Positions 1-12,081 of a stretch of DNA of 64,000 nt are shown in pieces. The notes under the pieces were generated by a model. The model had not been told where the DNA came from and made no database searches. It saw only the letters and a list, made by a program, of their open reading frames with translations. The DNA comes from Malaya genurostris (Eukaryota; Arthropoda; Insecta; Diptera; Culicidae), in the NCBI RefSeq assembly GCF_030247185.1, contig NC_080570.1, positions 5,022,001-5,086,000 on the forward strand. The letters are read 5' to 3'. Position numbers and translations under genes: made by a program. The stretch's first letter is position 1. Every line of letters begins with the position of its first letter.

Positions 1-940
1 AGAATCCAGCACCAGAAATAAAGTTAAGGTTTAGATCTAAATTCAGATCTTGATCTGGTCCAGGATGAAAATTAATATTCAAGTCTAAGGTTAATAATTT
101 AGTTCCAGGATATATTCCAGGTACAGTTCTGAATCCAGAATTCAGATACAGAATCCAGATTCCAGGCTCTAAATTCAGGTACAGAATACCAGAAATTCGA
201 GGATCAGATCTACATTAGAATCTGTATCTGGACCTGGTCCAGAATGCAGATCAATGGTTAAGTCGTAGATTAAGAATTTAGGTCTAGAGTACACATCCAG
301 GACATAAGTCAAGGTGCAAAAACAAGGTCCAGGGTGCATTACAATGACCAGCTATAGGTCCAGTAATTCGTTTCAGAATCCAGGTTTAGCAAGTGGGTTC
401 AGAATTCAGCTTCAACATTTTGAACCAGGATCAGAATCCAGATTCAGAACACAGAACACAGTTCTTTAGGTGCAGAATCCAGATCCTGAACCCAAATCAA
501 GGTACAGATATAGTTCCAGAATGTGGATCATTATTTTGCTCATGATCCAGAGCTGAGTTCAAAATCCGGGTCCACAATTTAGGATCAGAAGTCAGGTCCA
601 AAATACCAGTCCTTAATCCAAATGTGCAGTTGAGATCCTGAACCAGATCAATGATCAAGTCATAGAATAAGAATTTAGTTCCAAAATTGAGGTCCAGATT
701 TCAGATACAGAATCCACACTCAGAAACCAGGCTCTAAATGCAGGTCCAGAATACAGATCCAGAAACAAGACTTAGGTAAAGATCTAGGTCCCGAATCCAG
801 GTTGAGGATGTAGCTCAATGTCCAGAATTTAGTTCCAGAATCCAATTCCAAAATCCAGATCCAGAATATTGGTTCAGAATTCAGCTCTAGAATCCCAATC
901 TTGAATCCAGGTTCAGAATCTATGTACAGAGTTCAGGTCC
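1..940. repeat. Degenerate CAGAATCCAG/CAGGTCCAG minisatellite
   Basis: Short imperfect units built from CCAGAATC, CCAGATC and CCAGGTC recur throughout, with the words GAATCCAG and GGTCCAG dozens of times. The array runs off the left edge, so its full length is unknown. No open frame of note lies in it. Units are too diverged to give one clean period by eye. Confidence 0.85.
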
Positions 941-3900
941 ACGTTTGAGCGATCTTTCTTAATTGTATTCACGTCATCCGGTTATGTCTCTGATATTAGC
1001 CACCCACCATGTTTTCGCCACCATATTCCCAAATGCCATTTCAGTCAAGTAATGATAAACACAATGGCCTGAAACGCTCACATGAATTCTCATGTATTCA
1101 CGACACACAAGCGGCAATACAATATGATATATCTCAAAAAGTCTTTACCGGGTGAATGATAGAAATGAAAATAAATCGATGTTTCAACATGCATTTAGAA
1201 TGTTTGCTTGCGGCTTTCCGCATGAGAGAGGCTCGAAATAGAACTACTTCTTCCGTAAAAATGTGCATGTGTAAAATGAACTCAAATATTTTCATTTAGT
1301 CTTCAGTAATTAGATAGTTAATCAACATTTGTATAACAACGCAGAAATAATAATCAAAAACTGAAAATAAACAAAGAATATTATGTGACTTATGAATGGA
1401 TGTCCCAGTTTATTTATAGTCCAGTTCATCCTCAAGCGACTTTTGGGACAGTGAGTGGAAATAATTTATTCTTTTTTAAGTGCATTGCTTTACGTCGTAT
1501 CTGCTGAAGCTCACGATGTGAAATATGCACCGGATTTTTCGATGATGCCATATTTGATAAATTCAAAATTATTATTGCCTCACGCGCTCGCAGACAACAG
1601 CCCACTCGATATGATCGAAAACTCGTTCCAAATGGAACCTGGGATTGATGTTAGCTAAAATAACTTTTTGCAACAAAATTTAATGTGGGTGATTAGGATA
1701 AAGCCAGACATCAGTCGATAAAAAAAACATCGCTACGAATGGGACAAAAGGATAGGAATGAATTCGATTGCAGATCGATCAGATGCCCTCACGTTAGCCG
1801 GTTCTGAACTGGAAAAATAATAACGATTTCGAGAAATTTTAGCCTGTTCCGGCGCTTGCTATAGGCGCAGAGAACAGACATCCAAGCTAGTGCAAACTTT
1901 TTCAAAAAGCTGTGTAAAGCATACAAGTAAAAATCCGTGAAAAATCACCATTGCGCACGAATTTGCACGCATGAATTATCATTGTATGAAAGCTCGATCG
2001 CAGCGAGTTACTGGGCTGCTCGAAGCGCCTCTACTGCAGAATTGCTACTTGATGATTGCTTTTTAAAACAACCGTTGAATTTCTTACACAAATTGAAATT
2101 TCTACTCTGTTCTCTGTGCTATAGGCATTGTTGTTGGCTAGACCTTCTGCAACGTTTTCCCTCCTTCGATAGGATTAATTTTCCTACAAGTGTGACAATT
2201 GTTTTTGATCGTAGTAACCGAAAAGTACTTAAATTTGGAGGTGATCAAAGGCGCTCTGAAAGTGCTATCAGTTCAGTACCGGAGAAAACGATTAACTTGA
2301 AGGTTCACAATTGTGTTCAATATTTGTGTGAAAGATGAGCTGTACAAAACGAACATACACTTCGTTAGTGTCACATGCATATTCCAAAACGTGATGCTAT
2401 TAGTTTGCTAATCTAGTTTCTGTATCAGCTGCTAGCCGATAGCCTCACCAATACAGTAACTTTATGTCACAATTTGTTTATTTTGTGCTACTTTGGCGAT
2501 TGAAAAAAAAACATTATGAAAAACGAACGTCCATGGAAAACACATGTTTTGACCTACTTTCTTTCTACCGGGTCGCTTCGGGCTGATACCCACCTCCAGA
2601 AGGGAAACACAAGGGCAAAGTAGGCTGCACAGAATTCATTAGCCGATAAAATGCACCGAAAATCGACTGATTTTGCATTCACCGGTTGCTGTGTGTGTTC
2701 GAGGTAACCAAAAAAAAACACTGGTTATCATTGGTTGGAGGTAAAAAGAAAATCCTCTGTGGTACAATAATCAAGTCTGGGCTGACGTATTTTTTTTTGT
2801 TCTTGAAATTGATTATGCAGAAACTTACATTGATCTATCCATGGTTAACAAATGCAATGTTTTAACAGTAAAATAAACACTTTTCAAAGGCTCTCTGGAG
2901 GTACTTTGTTACGAATCACTACAGTTCTAGACACAGTAGGCAGTGTGTTATGTTCGAAAATTTCATGACACTTTGCAAAAATAGCTATATTTTAGCAGAA
3001 TTTTATGCGCACGCACATGCGAACTTGCATGAGAAAGCAGCAAATTTTGAAACAATATTCTCTCGCACTCGGTTTCCCTTTTGACCTTCGAAGACTTCTC
3101 CGTGGTGGACCGCAAAGCGCACCAAATTCTCGCAGCGTGTGAATTCTGTGCCGATCCGCTTGGTTCGACTGAGCTGATACAACTGAAATGACCACCTTGA
3201 GTGAAGCTAGCAGGCTTTTAAAACACATGTTTTACATTGAATTTCACGCATCTTGCCTGGTTTTACCTTCCTTTTTTCGTGTGTGCTAGCAGGCAAACTT
3301 CTAAGGGTAGTAGTGATTCCACACTAGAATCAGCACCCAGTTCGTTATTGAGAAAAGTTTCACGAAATAATATTTGTTTTTTGACGATCTTTAAAAAAAA
3401 ATATGAATGTGCTAAAGAACAGTAGGCTTGGCAGACACGAACATATTGTCAATGGCGCTAACGAGATGAATAAACTATTGATATGACGTCAGCAGAATGC
3501 CGCTATCAAACTGCGTCACGTGGCGCTTGTTGAGGGTGAATCAGTCGGCAATATATGCAAATTGGTACGATCCACAGTGCATCCAAGAGTGCCGTTGCCA
3601 ATCGCACCTGGATGCGAACGAAATGCCTGCTAGGTTTATGAAGTCTGTCAGATGAGAAACCCAAAATGTAAAAATGGCACATTACAAGATGTGCGAATTT
3701 TTTGCATCAACATCTCTCAAGTCAGTCAGTCAAGATGCAGTCAAGCGTTTTACCTTCCTAACGAGTGGTAATTTTTCTCTGCTTCGTCGCTGACTGTGTG
3801 ATCTTGGCGATAAGAAGAAATAAACAACGCCTTAATGCGTTTTTGCTATAATACTAAACAGAGGGGCACGACAAATGAGCAAACTGTAGCAAACTAGAGA

Positions 3901-4718
3901 AATTTTGAGAAATTTCGAGCAACTCTCGTTGAAAAATTTTAAATTTGTACGACCTTTTCTGACTTACTGATGTGTGACCTGCTGATTGCAGGTCAAGTTC
4001 ACAATGGGTCATCCTTAAACGACAGGAGCACGTGCAGCACCACTTAACCGAGCTAGATAACTGTTCCTGATCGTGGGTTGTTTTTTTGTTCCCAGCACGT
4101 TGCAATGCATGACACTTGGGCGGGTTCGGTAATTCACCTGGAAACCTAATTGATGTGAAGTGGTAAATTTTAGAACTCAATTAGATACCAATATCTATTT
4201 TCAATCCAATTCGAAGAAACCCAATAACGATCTATCAGACATGTATGAGGGTTTGTCTCAAAAATTTATACGGATTTCGCTCAGTAGGCCATTCAGTGCA
4301 GCAACGGATATAGCAACGAAAGCAGACCTGTGATAGTGTTAAAAATCAACGAGATAGGCTCTTTCGTCAGGCCTAAAGCTTCTTATCAAGAGATTCTACT
4401 TGATATCAATGATAGCAATTGTAACCGTTTTCTACGAGGCTAAAATGGATTTATGGAACGAAAGATAGCAGGTTACATCAACAAAACTCGTCTTGTCAAG
4501 ACGTGTACTAAGAAGACTTTCACACGATTTACATATGCAATCTTATTCTGTACTTCGACTGATTGATACTGTGGCTACTGACCCTCAATCAAAGAGTAAT
4601 TCTCCCACGTGGACAACGCAAGTAGCTTGTCAAAAGGAACAATTTTGTGTTCGGAATGAAAAAATTCAAGAGCAAATACAAAATCAATTCTGTATCTATC
4701 TTTCAAATAATTTCTCTT
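941..4718. other. Intergenic, no gene recognised
   Basis: AT-rich spacer. Open frames at 1455-1658 and 1937-2338 (+) lack ATG starts, domains and splice context and look random. A CRE-like TGACGTCA sits near 3484. Nothing here is supported as a gene. Confidence 0.6.
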
Positions 4719-5102
4719 TCAGACTCCATGGAATTGCGAACCGAGCAATCCTTGAATCACTTGGATGGTTTTCCTAATTGATGAACAAGGTTTCAGTTGT
4801 AGTAGAACAGATTCTCGAAGTATGTCCGGTACAATAAGGTCTTCGGCATTTTCATCCATCGTGGCCTCTTTAGTGTTAGTGTAGCTCGGAAGTGTAAACT
4901 CTCCCATCAACGAATGTAGGAATCTAAAGTTTGTCAATTGATTTAAAAAAAATAATCCTAACTGAAATTTAGTGCTACCTACCTGAAGTCCAATAACCTG
5001 AAAAATGCAAATTACGAAATTATCTTTGGTAAAATTGTCTAATGCATCCAACGGTTGACCAGCATCGAAGCTCGTTATGAAATTTCCGTTGCCGTTACCC
5101 AA
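4719..5102 (-). other. Unidentified coding-like segment with splice signals
   Basis: On the minus strand a pyrimidine-rich acceptor (ending CTATTCACAG) at about 5103 opens a frame reading LGNGNGNFITSFDAGQPLDA and onward. A GTAGGT donor after GTTATTGGACTTCAG and an acceptor ending ACTTTAG bracket a 59-nt intron, a typical mosquito size. After splicing, the frame closes 15 residues later (IPTFVDGRVYTSELH, then stop). Unspliced, the frame stays open for 127 codons. I do not recognise the family, and no upstream exon was found. It may be a terminal exon of a gene whose other exons lie to the right, a captured fragment, or chance. Confidence 0.3.
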
Positions 5103-5320
5103 CTGTGAATAGAAACAATTTTCAGGACCATGAATACACTTTATTACCCTGTAGACAGATAAGCTTGCGTTCTACTTTTCGTCTGAAGTCAGAAACTGGG
5201 ATATCTGGATCTGGATCTCTCTTCATCTGACCTCTGGGATTTGTAATTCATTGTACAATAAAACAAATCGAATATTTTAATACTTTAATATCAAAGAACC
5301 TACCCGGTGGATGTTGTCGA

Positions 5321-5410
5321 CCCGCATCGGCCCGATCATCGGGCCGATTATCGGACCGATTGAGCACGATATAGGGCCGATTGTAGCGCTTCGATCGGCC
5401 CGCCATCGGA
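5321..5410. repeat. GC-rich palindromic CGGCCCGAT cluster
   Basis: CGGCCCGAT-C-ATCGGGCCG (5328-5346) is a perfect 9-bp inverted repeat. It is followed by further CGGACCGATT, GGGCCGATT and ATCGGCCCG units. A small repeat island in AT-rich DNA; possibly a MITE core. Confidence 0.6.
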
Positions 5411-5779
5411 CAATTCTGCACCATTTGCATCAATCGCGTCGACCTAAAAAAGCTTTATGTTTACATTATGTATCGCTAGAGAAACAGAGCGAAGGAATAT
5501 CAAACAAGGCATTTTGGAGCCGACGTCTCCCCGATAGGGTGTGCAAGAGTGTTAAACATTCTTTTGTCTCGATCATGGAGGCTTTAACCTTTAGGTCATT
5601 CGCCTCTTAGGGCCAGAAAAACTCTGGCCCTATGTTTGAGGTTGGAAATCCAACCCCGATATATCTCATCACCTGAGTATTGGATATTCGCTCTCTGCTT
5701 TGGTATATCTTCACTCTTTTGTTCTACCGATACACTATGTAAGCTCGAAACGCAATCAAAAGCTTTCGTGCACGATGCG

Positions 5780-6008
5780 TCCGATGTTCGAATTTACTGG
5801 GTATTTACCGTACTGCTGAGGTGAAAAGTGTCCGCTACATATGCGTTTTGTTGACGAATCGTTGTCAACACTGTCGCACGTTATAAATTTAAAGTTTGTC
5901 ACACCATTCCGCAGTGCGTTTAGGATCGCACGGAAAATTGTAGAAACTACTTGAATCGTTTGAATCAATGTTACCGGTGCAATCCGGGACACTACACCGT
6001 TCTACCAT
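5780..6008 (-). pseudogene. THAP domain relic, frameshifted
   Basis: From ATG at 6008 the minus strand reads MVERCSVPDC, an aromatic/Pro segment (FYNFPCDPKR) and a Trp: the first half of a THAP zinc finger (C-x4-C, FP, W). That frame hits a stop just after AEWCDKL. A second frame a few bases on supplies the expected other half, KRICSGHFSPQQYGKY, with the Cys-x2-His-Phe that completes a C2CH finger. No intron of workable size joins them (the only candidate is 34 nt), so a single-base frameshift is the simplest reading. A GTAAAT donor follows the second half, suggesting the relic came from a spliced gene. It may derive from a domesticated or transposon-borne THAP protein. Confidence 0.6.
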
Positions 6009-6694
6009 CGCGAAACCGATGATTTGGTGTGTATCGGAACGAGCTTCCTTTCTGTTTACATTCACCCACGAATAACGGCAAACATGAAAGCTGATGGGAG
6101 AGCTAACGTTGTATTTCACAACTAGAGGCGTACCAGTGCGAGGATGATGATTGCAAGTTTATCTGTCAAAATGCAAAGGAAAACAAATTTCCATTTATAA
6201 AATCATTTACAAATTTTTTGCAACATCATTTGTTACCGTTAGCTTTTTACCGCCTTTTGTTTTATTCCTCTAGCGTTAAAAACCTCAACAGAACCGAAAT
6301 CAAATCCGGATTTCGATATTGACACCTAATAATCAAAATGTCTTTCGCTTGATTTTGACATTTCGATTTTTTTCTAATCATTGGTAGACTTTCATTTGAA
6401 ATGCGACCCTTTTAAAAATGTAGCATATGAAAAGTAACGAATTCACACAAAAGAAACGCAACATTTTGTAACTTTTTATCGTCTAAAAAGTTACACATAT
6501 AACATTTCATGTCATATAATTTTTCAAACTCTAATCTAATTAATCAAAAAAAGCTAAAGTAACATTTTGTAACATATATAGCTTACAAAAAAGTTAGCTC
6601 TTAATAACACCTCTAAGTTTCAGAAAAGTACGCTTCGTAACACCTTTGACTTGTAAAACAGTAACGCATATAACGCTACCTAACATCTATACCA

Positions 6695-7753
6695 CGAGGG
6701 GGACGACACTAAAAAACTGCACTTCGCTTCGATTAGGCTTTTTCACGCTGCATACGATTATGCACACATTCCTTCTCTTTGGTACACATAGTAACGGTTG
6801 AATATGGATCGATCGTCTTTTCTTGGATTTTTGCTGGTTAAAAACATAATCATGTAGATATGATGTATCGTAATAGGCCATGAAACCTGAAAGTTGCAAA
6901 TGTCACATGAAGATGCCAGATGCAGACAGTTCGGAGAGTTGTGAACTATCGTCCTGTAAAATCAGTTTTGTTATATTCGGGTGCATAGCTAACCCACACA
7001 CCGAGAGCGTATGCTCCGGATTATCAGCCATATCCTGTCGGAATGTTGGCCATTCTCGTTTAATATCTGCGTCATTTTCCACAGTTTCTATATTCAACTC
7101 GAACCAAAAATTATTCCGAATTTCATCTACATCGTACACTGTAGGGTTTCTCTTGTAGAGACGTTCCATTGTCTGATTTTTTTTAACGTCTGCGAACCTT
7201 CAAAATATGCTGGAAGGGAAATCGTGAAGTAGACCGTTATGTAGTTTGCTGTTAATATGTATTAAAGTAAAAAAAATGAATTGTTATCCTTTCTATAAGA
7301 TTATCAATAACATATTAAACACAGCTTTATTCAGTTTTGGCTTCAGTATTAATGAAAAACGTTTCTAAACATAAAAATTGCAAGTCTTAGCATCTAACAA
7401 AATATAAAACCAGTTTAATATCACAGACAGAGATATCTTTGGGTAAACCTTCAAAGGGCTACAATAAATTGAAATATATTCCATCTTCATGCTCCCAGCT
7501 ACTAAGAAAATAAATTTTCAATGTTGTTTAACCCTAATTTCATTTTACCAATCTGCTGAATGTTGACACTCAGTGAATGTCAAGACCAGTAACAGAAACT
7601 TTTTAAGAGATCATATGTTCTTTGACTTTCTTTTACACGGTTAGAAACGCTTTCAAACGGATCGATCTAGATGTTTGGATAGATGTAGTTTTTTTCGCTT
7701 TCCATTGACTTTTTGTATTTTATTTGAAAAAACCAGATCTGTCGTCCCCCTCG
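6695..7753 (-). mobile_element. TIR element with 8-bp TSD carrying an MCM8-like fragment
   Basis: The ends are perfect 14-bp inverted repeats, CGAGGGGGACGACA (6695-6708) and its complement (7740-7753). They are flanked by an identical 8-bp duplication, CTATACCA (6687-6694 and 7754-7761). An 8-bp TSD is typical of hAT or P superfamily elements. No transposase is visible in the 1059 bp, so it is non-autonomous. Its minus-strand interior holds a host-derived MCM8-like fragment, described separately. The element sits inside a satellite array. Confidence 0.85.
6903..7190 (-). pseudogene. Captured MCM8 (rec)-like N-terminal fragment
   Basis: From ATG 7169 the minus strand encodes MERLYKRNPTVYDVDEIRNN and onward, then DMADNPEHTLSVCGLAMHPN, ending TGA at 6903. 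The blocks YDxDEI and PExTLxxxGLAxH match, by memory of the family, the N-terminal region of MCM8, the replication/recombination helicase (Drosophila rec). An acceptor-like site upstream and a possible further exon fragment near 7490 (WEHEDGIYF) suggest genomic DNA with introns was captured, not cDNA. The AAA+ core (Walker A/B, Arg finger) is absent, so no helicase can be made. It lies wholly inside the TIR element at 6695-7753. Confidence 0.65.
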
Positions 7754-8629
7754 CTATACCATACAAATAAAAAAATGCATATAACGTTTCATAACACCGT
7801 AAACTTGCAAAAGATAACGCTTTGTAACGACTGTAACTTACAATGTAACGCTTTATAACGCCTACAACTTACAAAAAAGTAACACATGTAACGCTTCGTA
7901 ACATACCAAAAAGTAACGCCTGTAACATACGAAAAAGTAACGCTTGTAACGCTTTGTAACGCATATAATATACAAAAAGTAACGCATGTAACACTTCGTA
8001 ACGCCTATAAATCACAAAAAGTAACGCCTATAACATCCAAAAAATTAACGCATGTAACGCCTGTAACATACAAAAAAGTAACGCATGTGACGCTTCGTAA
8101 CACCTATAACTTACAAAAAAAAGTAACGCTTCGTAACACTCACAGCCAACTAAAAAGTAACGCATGTAACACTTCGCTTATAACATACAAAAACGTAACG
8201 CATGTAACGCTTCGTAATGCCTATAACATACAAAAAAGTAACACATGTAACGCTTCGTAACGCCTATAACATACAAAAAAATAACGCATGTAACGCTTCG
8301 TACCACATGTAACTTACAAACAAATAACGCATGGAACGTTTTGTAACACATGGGACATAATAAAAAGGAACGCATGTAACGTTTCATACGCCATACTGAA
8401 CGTAATACTCGTTCAGTTTGTTGGAACGGTTTGTTGTTTTTTTTTCTACAAAAATAGTGTGAAAATTGGGTCTTTTGATTAATCTTTTCTCAAATGGTAG
8501 GTATCTTTTTCAGCATATATTGTACGTAATTGTTTCAAAGTACTAGAATTGTTTGTATTCTAGCATTGTATTTTAGGATGTTTAGCGTGGCTCGTCAAGT
8601 CAGTCTATTCGTATTCAATTCTATAATTA

Positions 8630-8766
8630 GGGCAACAGAGGTATTTTGACCACTTCATATATTTTGGCCCACCTAACAAACAATATTACAACATTTGGTG
8701 GATATTTTTACAAAGTGGGCCAAAATAAAATCAATCCTAAAGTAGGTCAAAATACCTCTGTTACCC
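8630..8766. mobile_element. 137-bp MITE with TA target duplication
   Basis: Inverted ends GGGCAACAGAGGTATTTTG and CAAAATACCTCTGTTACCC differ at one base over the first 19. TA flanks both sides (8628-8629, 8767-8768), as for Tc1/mariner-type MITEs. The interior has no coding capacity. Confidence 0.8.
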
Positions 8767-8768
8767 TA

Positions 8769-9351
8769 CACCGATTGCGTCTGTCTTCAATTATAATTGT
8801 TGTTAGGTTACTCAAACTCAAACATGTAATGCAAAATATAGAAATGGAGATCTAACAAATTGTTCCACCCCACTAACTGTATCTGGAACACGAGATAGTG
8901 CCATCAGTCATAAATTGAAATATAAAGAATCATTTGAAACAAGATTGACATTTCCAGAATTTCATCCGGTTTTGGCTAAAAAAGTTATTTTGGTAACCTG
9001 AAATTTAAACTGCTTCTATTAAAAATCTGCAGTGTTAAACTTATTATTAAAGACAAAAAATCAACCAATGATTTATTGATAGTTAAATTTTTACAGTTTT
9101 CAAATACATTAAATACATTCATTACCAACGAAATGAGATAGCCTTAGTCGGATACAAGGAAAGAATTGCTCGTTTAACTTTACGACCTGTTGAAAAATGA
9201 TTCATGAAGTGATTGAATTAAAATCCGTAATGAAACACCCTGTGAATAAAACATTGAAACGTCAATATGAAAAGGAGAAAGTACACGACCTAAACAGTTT
9301 TAAGTAAATCCCCGGATTGGTTTAGTTCAGAAGTTTGTTGTTACGCATAGC
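8769..9351. other. Upstream spacer of THAP/ZAD gene
   Basis: AT-rich sequence with no recognisable gene or repeat. It should hold the promoter and 5' UTR of the gene starting at 9352; no clear TATA or initiator stands out. Confidence 0.4.
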
Positions 9352-10361
9352 ATGGTTGCCCGTTGTAGTGCTTCGTTCTGCCGACAGGAACTAGGGGCTG
9401 GGGTTACCTGGTTCCTTTTTCCACCACAACATCATCGAAAATGTATCTGGATGAAACGACTACAAGTCACCGAAGATCCAAAACGACCCTACATGTTGGC
9501 GTGTCGAAAGCACTTTTCGGAAGCTCAATTTCGTAACTCAGGTATGATTATTTTTGTAGATATAAGACGGACACTTTACATGTTTTTTTTGTAGTCAGTG
9601 GCAAACAGCTGGTTAGTGATGCAGTTCCGGATATGTTCGTTGCTGAAGATGATGATGAGGAAGAGGAGGATGAAGAATGCAATGAAGACATATCTCTACC
9701 GGATCGTAGAGACCGGATCCCGGAGATTGAAAATGTGTCGTACAATGGTGTGTGCCGTTTCTGTCTCAAAAAGAATATCAATGTGAGGTCGCTTTTCCCA
9801 GATCATAAAGATGAGGAAATTCCAAGCCCATTGGTTATTTGGCAAACGGTGGGCATCAACGTAAGAAACCAACCAAAACCCTTTGAAGGTGTTATCTTTA
9901 ATGATCTAATGATAACTATTTTTACACAGATTGATCCGGACGACAACTTACCACACGGTATCTGTGAAGATTGTCTAAGAATGATCGAGAGCATCAAGCG
10001 CATTCGTGATCGGTTTCAAGTCATCGACAGAAAATTGCGTCAAAATTATGTACTTGCCGTCGAGGAAGCCAATGATATGGAATCGACAACGGAATCGAGG
10101 GTCAATGGGGAATCAGAACAGTCGAATATTTTACTACTTGAAGTCTTCGAGAATACTGCTACTACCGATGGGCAGACAGAGGAACAGTTGCTAACCAGCG
10201 ATCAGATAACCATTGTGGAAGTGGATGATATGCGGTTCGACAACTACAGCGTTTTGGCCAAAGGTTCTACTACTTCTGCTCGTCAGGTAGCAAAGAATGG
10301 GCTTGAATTGAAGCCATCGGTTAAAAGACGACGCCGTGGCGATCAATTTGCAACAAACTGA
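9352..10361 (+). CDS. THAP and ZAD double zinc-binding domain protein
   Basis: Two coding exons, 9352-9541 and 9595-10361, joined across a 53-bp intron (GTATGA...TTGTAG, phase 1), give 318 residues. Residues 1-60 form a THAP finger: C5-x4-C10, FPP at 23-25, W33, C51-x2-H54-F55. An acidic linker (EDDDEEEEDEE) follows. A ZAD domain then spans about 115-205, with its four zinc ligands C117, C120, C187 and C190. ZAD domains are arthropod dimerisation modules usually followed by C2H2 fingers. Here none follows; the tail is Glu/Thr-rich and ends in a basic patch (KRRRRGDQ), a plausible nuclear signal. Likely a nuclear DNA-binding factor that binds through THAP and dimerises through ZAD. Further exons encoding fingers are not evident because a clean TGA ends the frame. 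Confidence 0.9.
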
Positions 10362-12081
10362 GCTAGACAAGCAGGGCATTTAGGAGGAAATTATGGATTT
10401 TTTTATAAACATTAAAACATATATTGAATGTTAATCTTAAGATAAATACTCGAAAAAAAAATATACACTGCTATCAACACAGCGTTTTTTTTTCTAAATA
10501 TTGTTTTTTTTTTGTATCACAAATATCCCAAATATCCATTTGCTCAGTGGCGTTAGCAGTACAACATGAACTACTAACGCACTGATGGGTCGACAATGAA
10601 ACGTAAAATAAAACAAGCAAACATGATTACGTGTACTTTGCTCAAATTTTGAAATATTTTTTTCAATATCATACCAATATGTGCAGTTGTTCTCCAGAAA
10701 AATAACTGTTGCATTATAACTTTCTGAGTAAAAATATGTTCCACCTTCCAATAAAACTCGCTTTGTGTAGTTTTATTTAACAGTGTTCTCTTTAAAGCAC
10801 GTAAACATCGCATCATCGAAATTCTCCGAAAATCATACCGTTTCTTTCTCGCGCACACACATTACTCTACTGCTCTTTCGGTTCATCTCTCTTTGCACAA
10901 AAAACGTCAGGCTGTCAAAATATTTTCTTTTCCCGAACTGCTTGAAGTGTGATCGCGTTTCACTAGTTTAAATTATCCACTGAAAACATAATTTCTCGTG
11001 AAAAAATCCCAAAAAACTCCTTCCGATTCGCCCCATCGATAGTGATAGTCAACCACGGAAAAGAGTAGAAACACAATTCAATTTCGATTGCGTTAGCTTG
11101 TGCATAACATCGGAATAGTGAAAAGTTCAAGAGAGTTTAAATCCTTGCTACGAAGCTGGAGCTGCGGCGTTCATACGTATAAGGCAAAAGTGTATGAGAA
11201 TTCACTACCTGTGCTTGTGCATCTCCGTGCGACTATACGAAAGTGCAACCGAAAGCGAATAAAAAACAGCGACTAGCGCTAGCTGGCTGGCTGACGGAAA
11301 AAATAGTTGTGCTAGATTTAATTTTTTTCTCGCTTCGCTTCTATTCAATCCGACATCGGCGTGAGGGCTAGCGGCCTTTCTCTTTCACCGTGAAGGTGTG
11401 CGACGAACGACAACAAAACAGCGGCGAGAGCACAACGCCCCGGCAGCAACCAACTCGGTCACCGCAAGTTTGGGACGCCTAGAAAGGCTCGTCTTCCACC
11501 TCCCAACTGAACCACATACATTCGCTTCAGCGATGGCTGTGAGTTTTGTTTTGCTTTGATGGTTTTTTCATCTGCTAAGTAAACTACTACTGTGTGTATT
11601 TGATACGTGGGACACGGTCGTACGGAAGCGAAAATATTGTTCGTTTCAATGTCGGGTTTCTATTGCAACTTTTGACGAGGGCAGCAAGGTTGAAGTTAAG
11701 TTTTCTCGTGCATTATCAGTGTCGGGATGTGGCTGTACCCGTTTCGAACAAGTGAATAATATTGAAGATCCGAACAACACTCGTGCTGACGTTCCTGTTG
11801 TGATTTGTATTTGAAACCAGTGCTAATTTGTGAATCAAAGTTAATTGAATGCCGTCATCGTCGTCATCATCATCATCATTGCCTGCAAACGTTTCAATGC
11901 AGTAGAGCACATTTTATTCATCGGGCCAATGAAAATCACAGCAGCTTCGATGAGCACCTACCGGTAGAAAGCTCCATCAACTAATGCAGCGTTGAGGAAG
12001 AATCCGCAAATTGAACGTTAATCTGCGGTTGTCTACCGTTTCTCGTAACGTTGCTTAGCAAGGTGACGTGACGTAAGAAGA
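10362..12081. other. Spacer and probable promoter/5' UTR of the adaptor gene
   Basis: After the ZAD gene come A-rich tails and an imperfect inverted repeat (CAGTGGCGTTAGCAGT / ACTACTAACGCACTG, about 10546-10582). From about 11100 the base composition becomes less AT-rich, with many CG dinucleotides, as in insect promoters and 5' UTRs. GATGGCT|GTGAGT at about 11532 could be a donor ending a 5' UTR exon. Exon structure here cannot be fixed without transcripts. Confidence 0.45.

Larger units (their letters stand above)
6390..8395. repeat. ~43-bp satellite (AACGCATGTAACGCTTCGTAACGCC type), interrupted
   Basis: Units combine GTAACGCATGTAACGCTTCG, TAACGCCTATAACATAC and an A-run. About fifteen recognisable units run from 7770 to 8395. 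Degenerate units occupy 6390-6686. A TIR element (6695-7753) splits the array, since array sequence flanks it on both sides. Open frames on the minus strand here are repeat translations. Confidence 0.85.

Noticed and set aside
1937..2338. 133-codon open frame
   Set aside because: Does not begin with ATG, has low complexity and no recognisable motif.
7770..8395. CRISPR-like array
   Set aside because: Units abut without unique spacers and vary along their length; it is a eukaryotic satellite.
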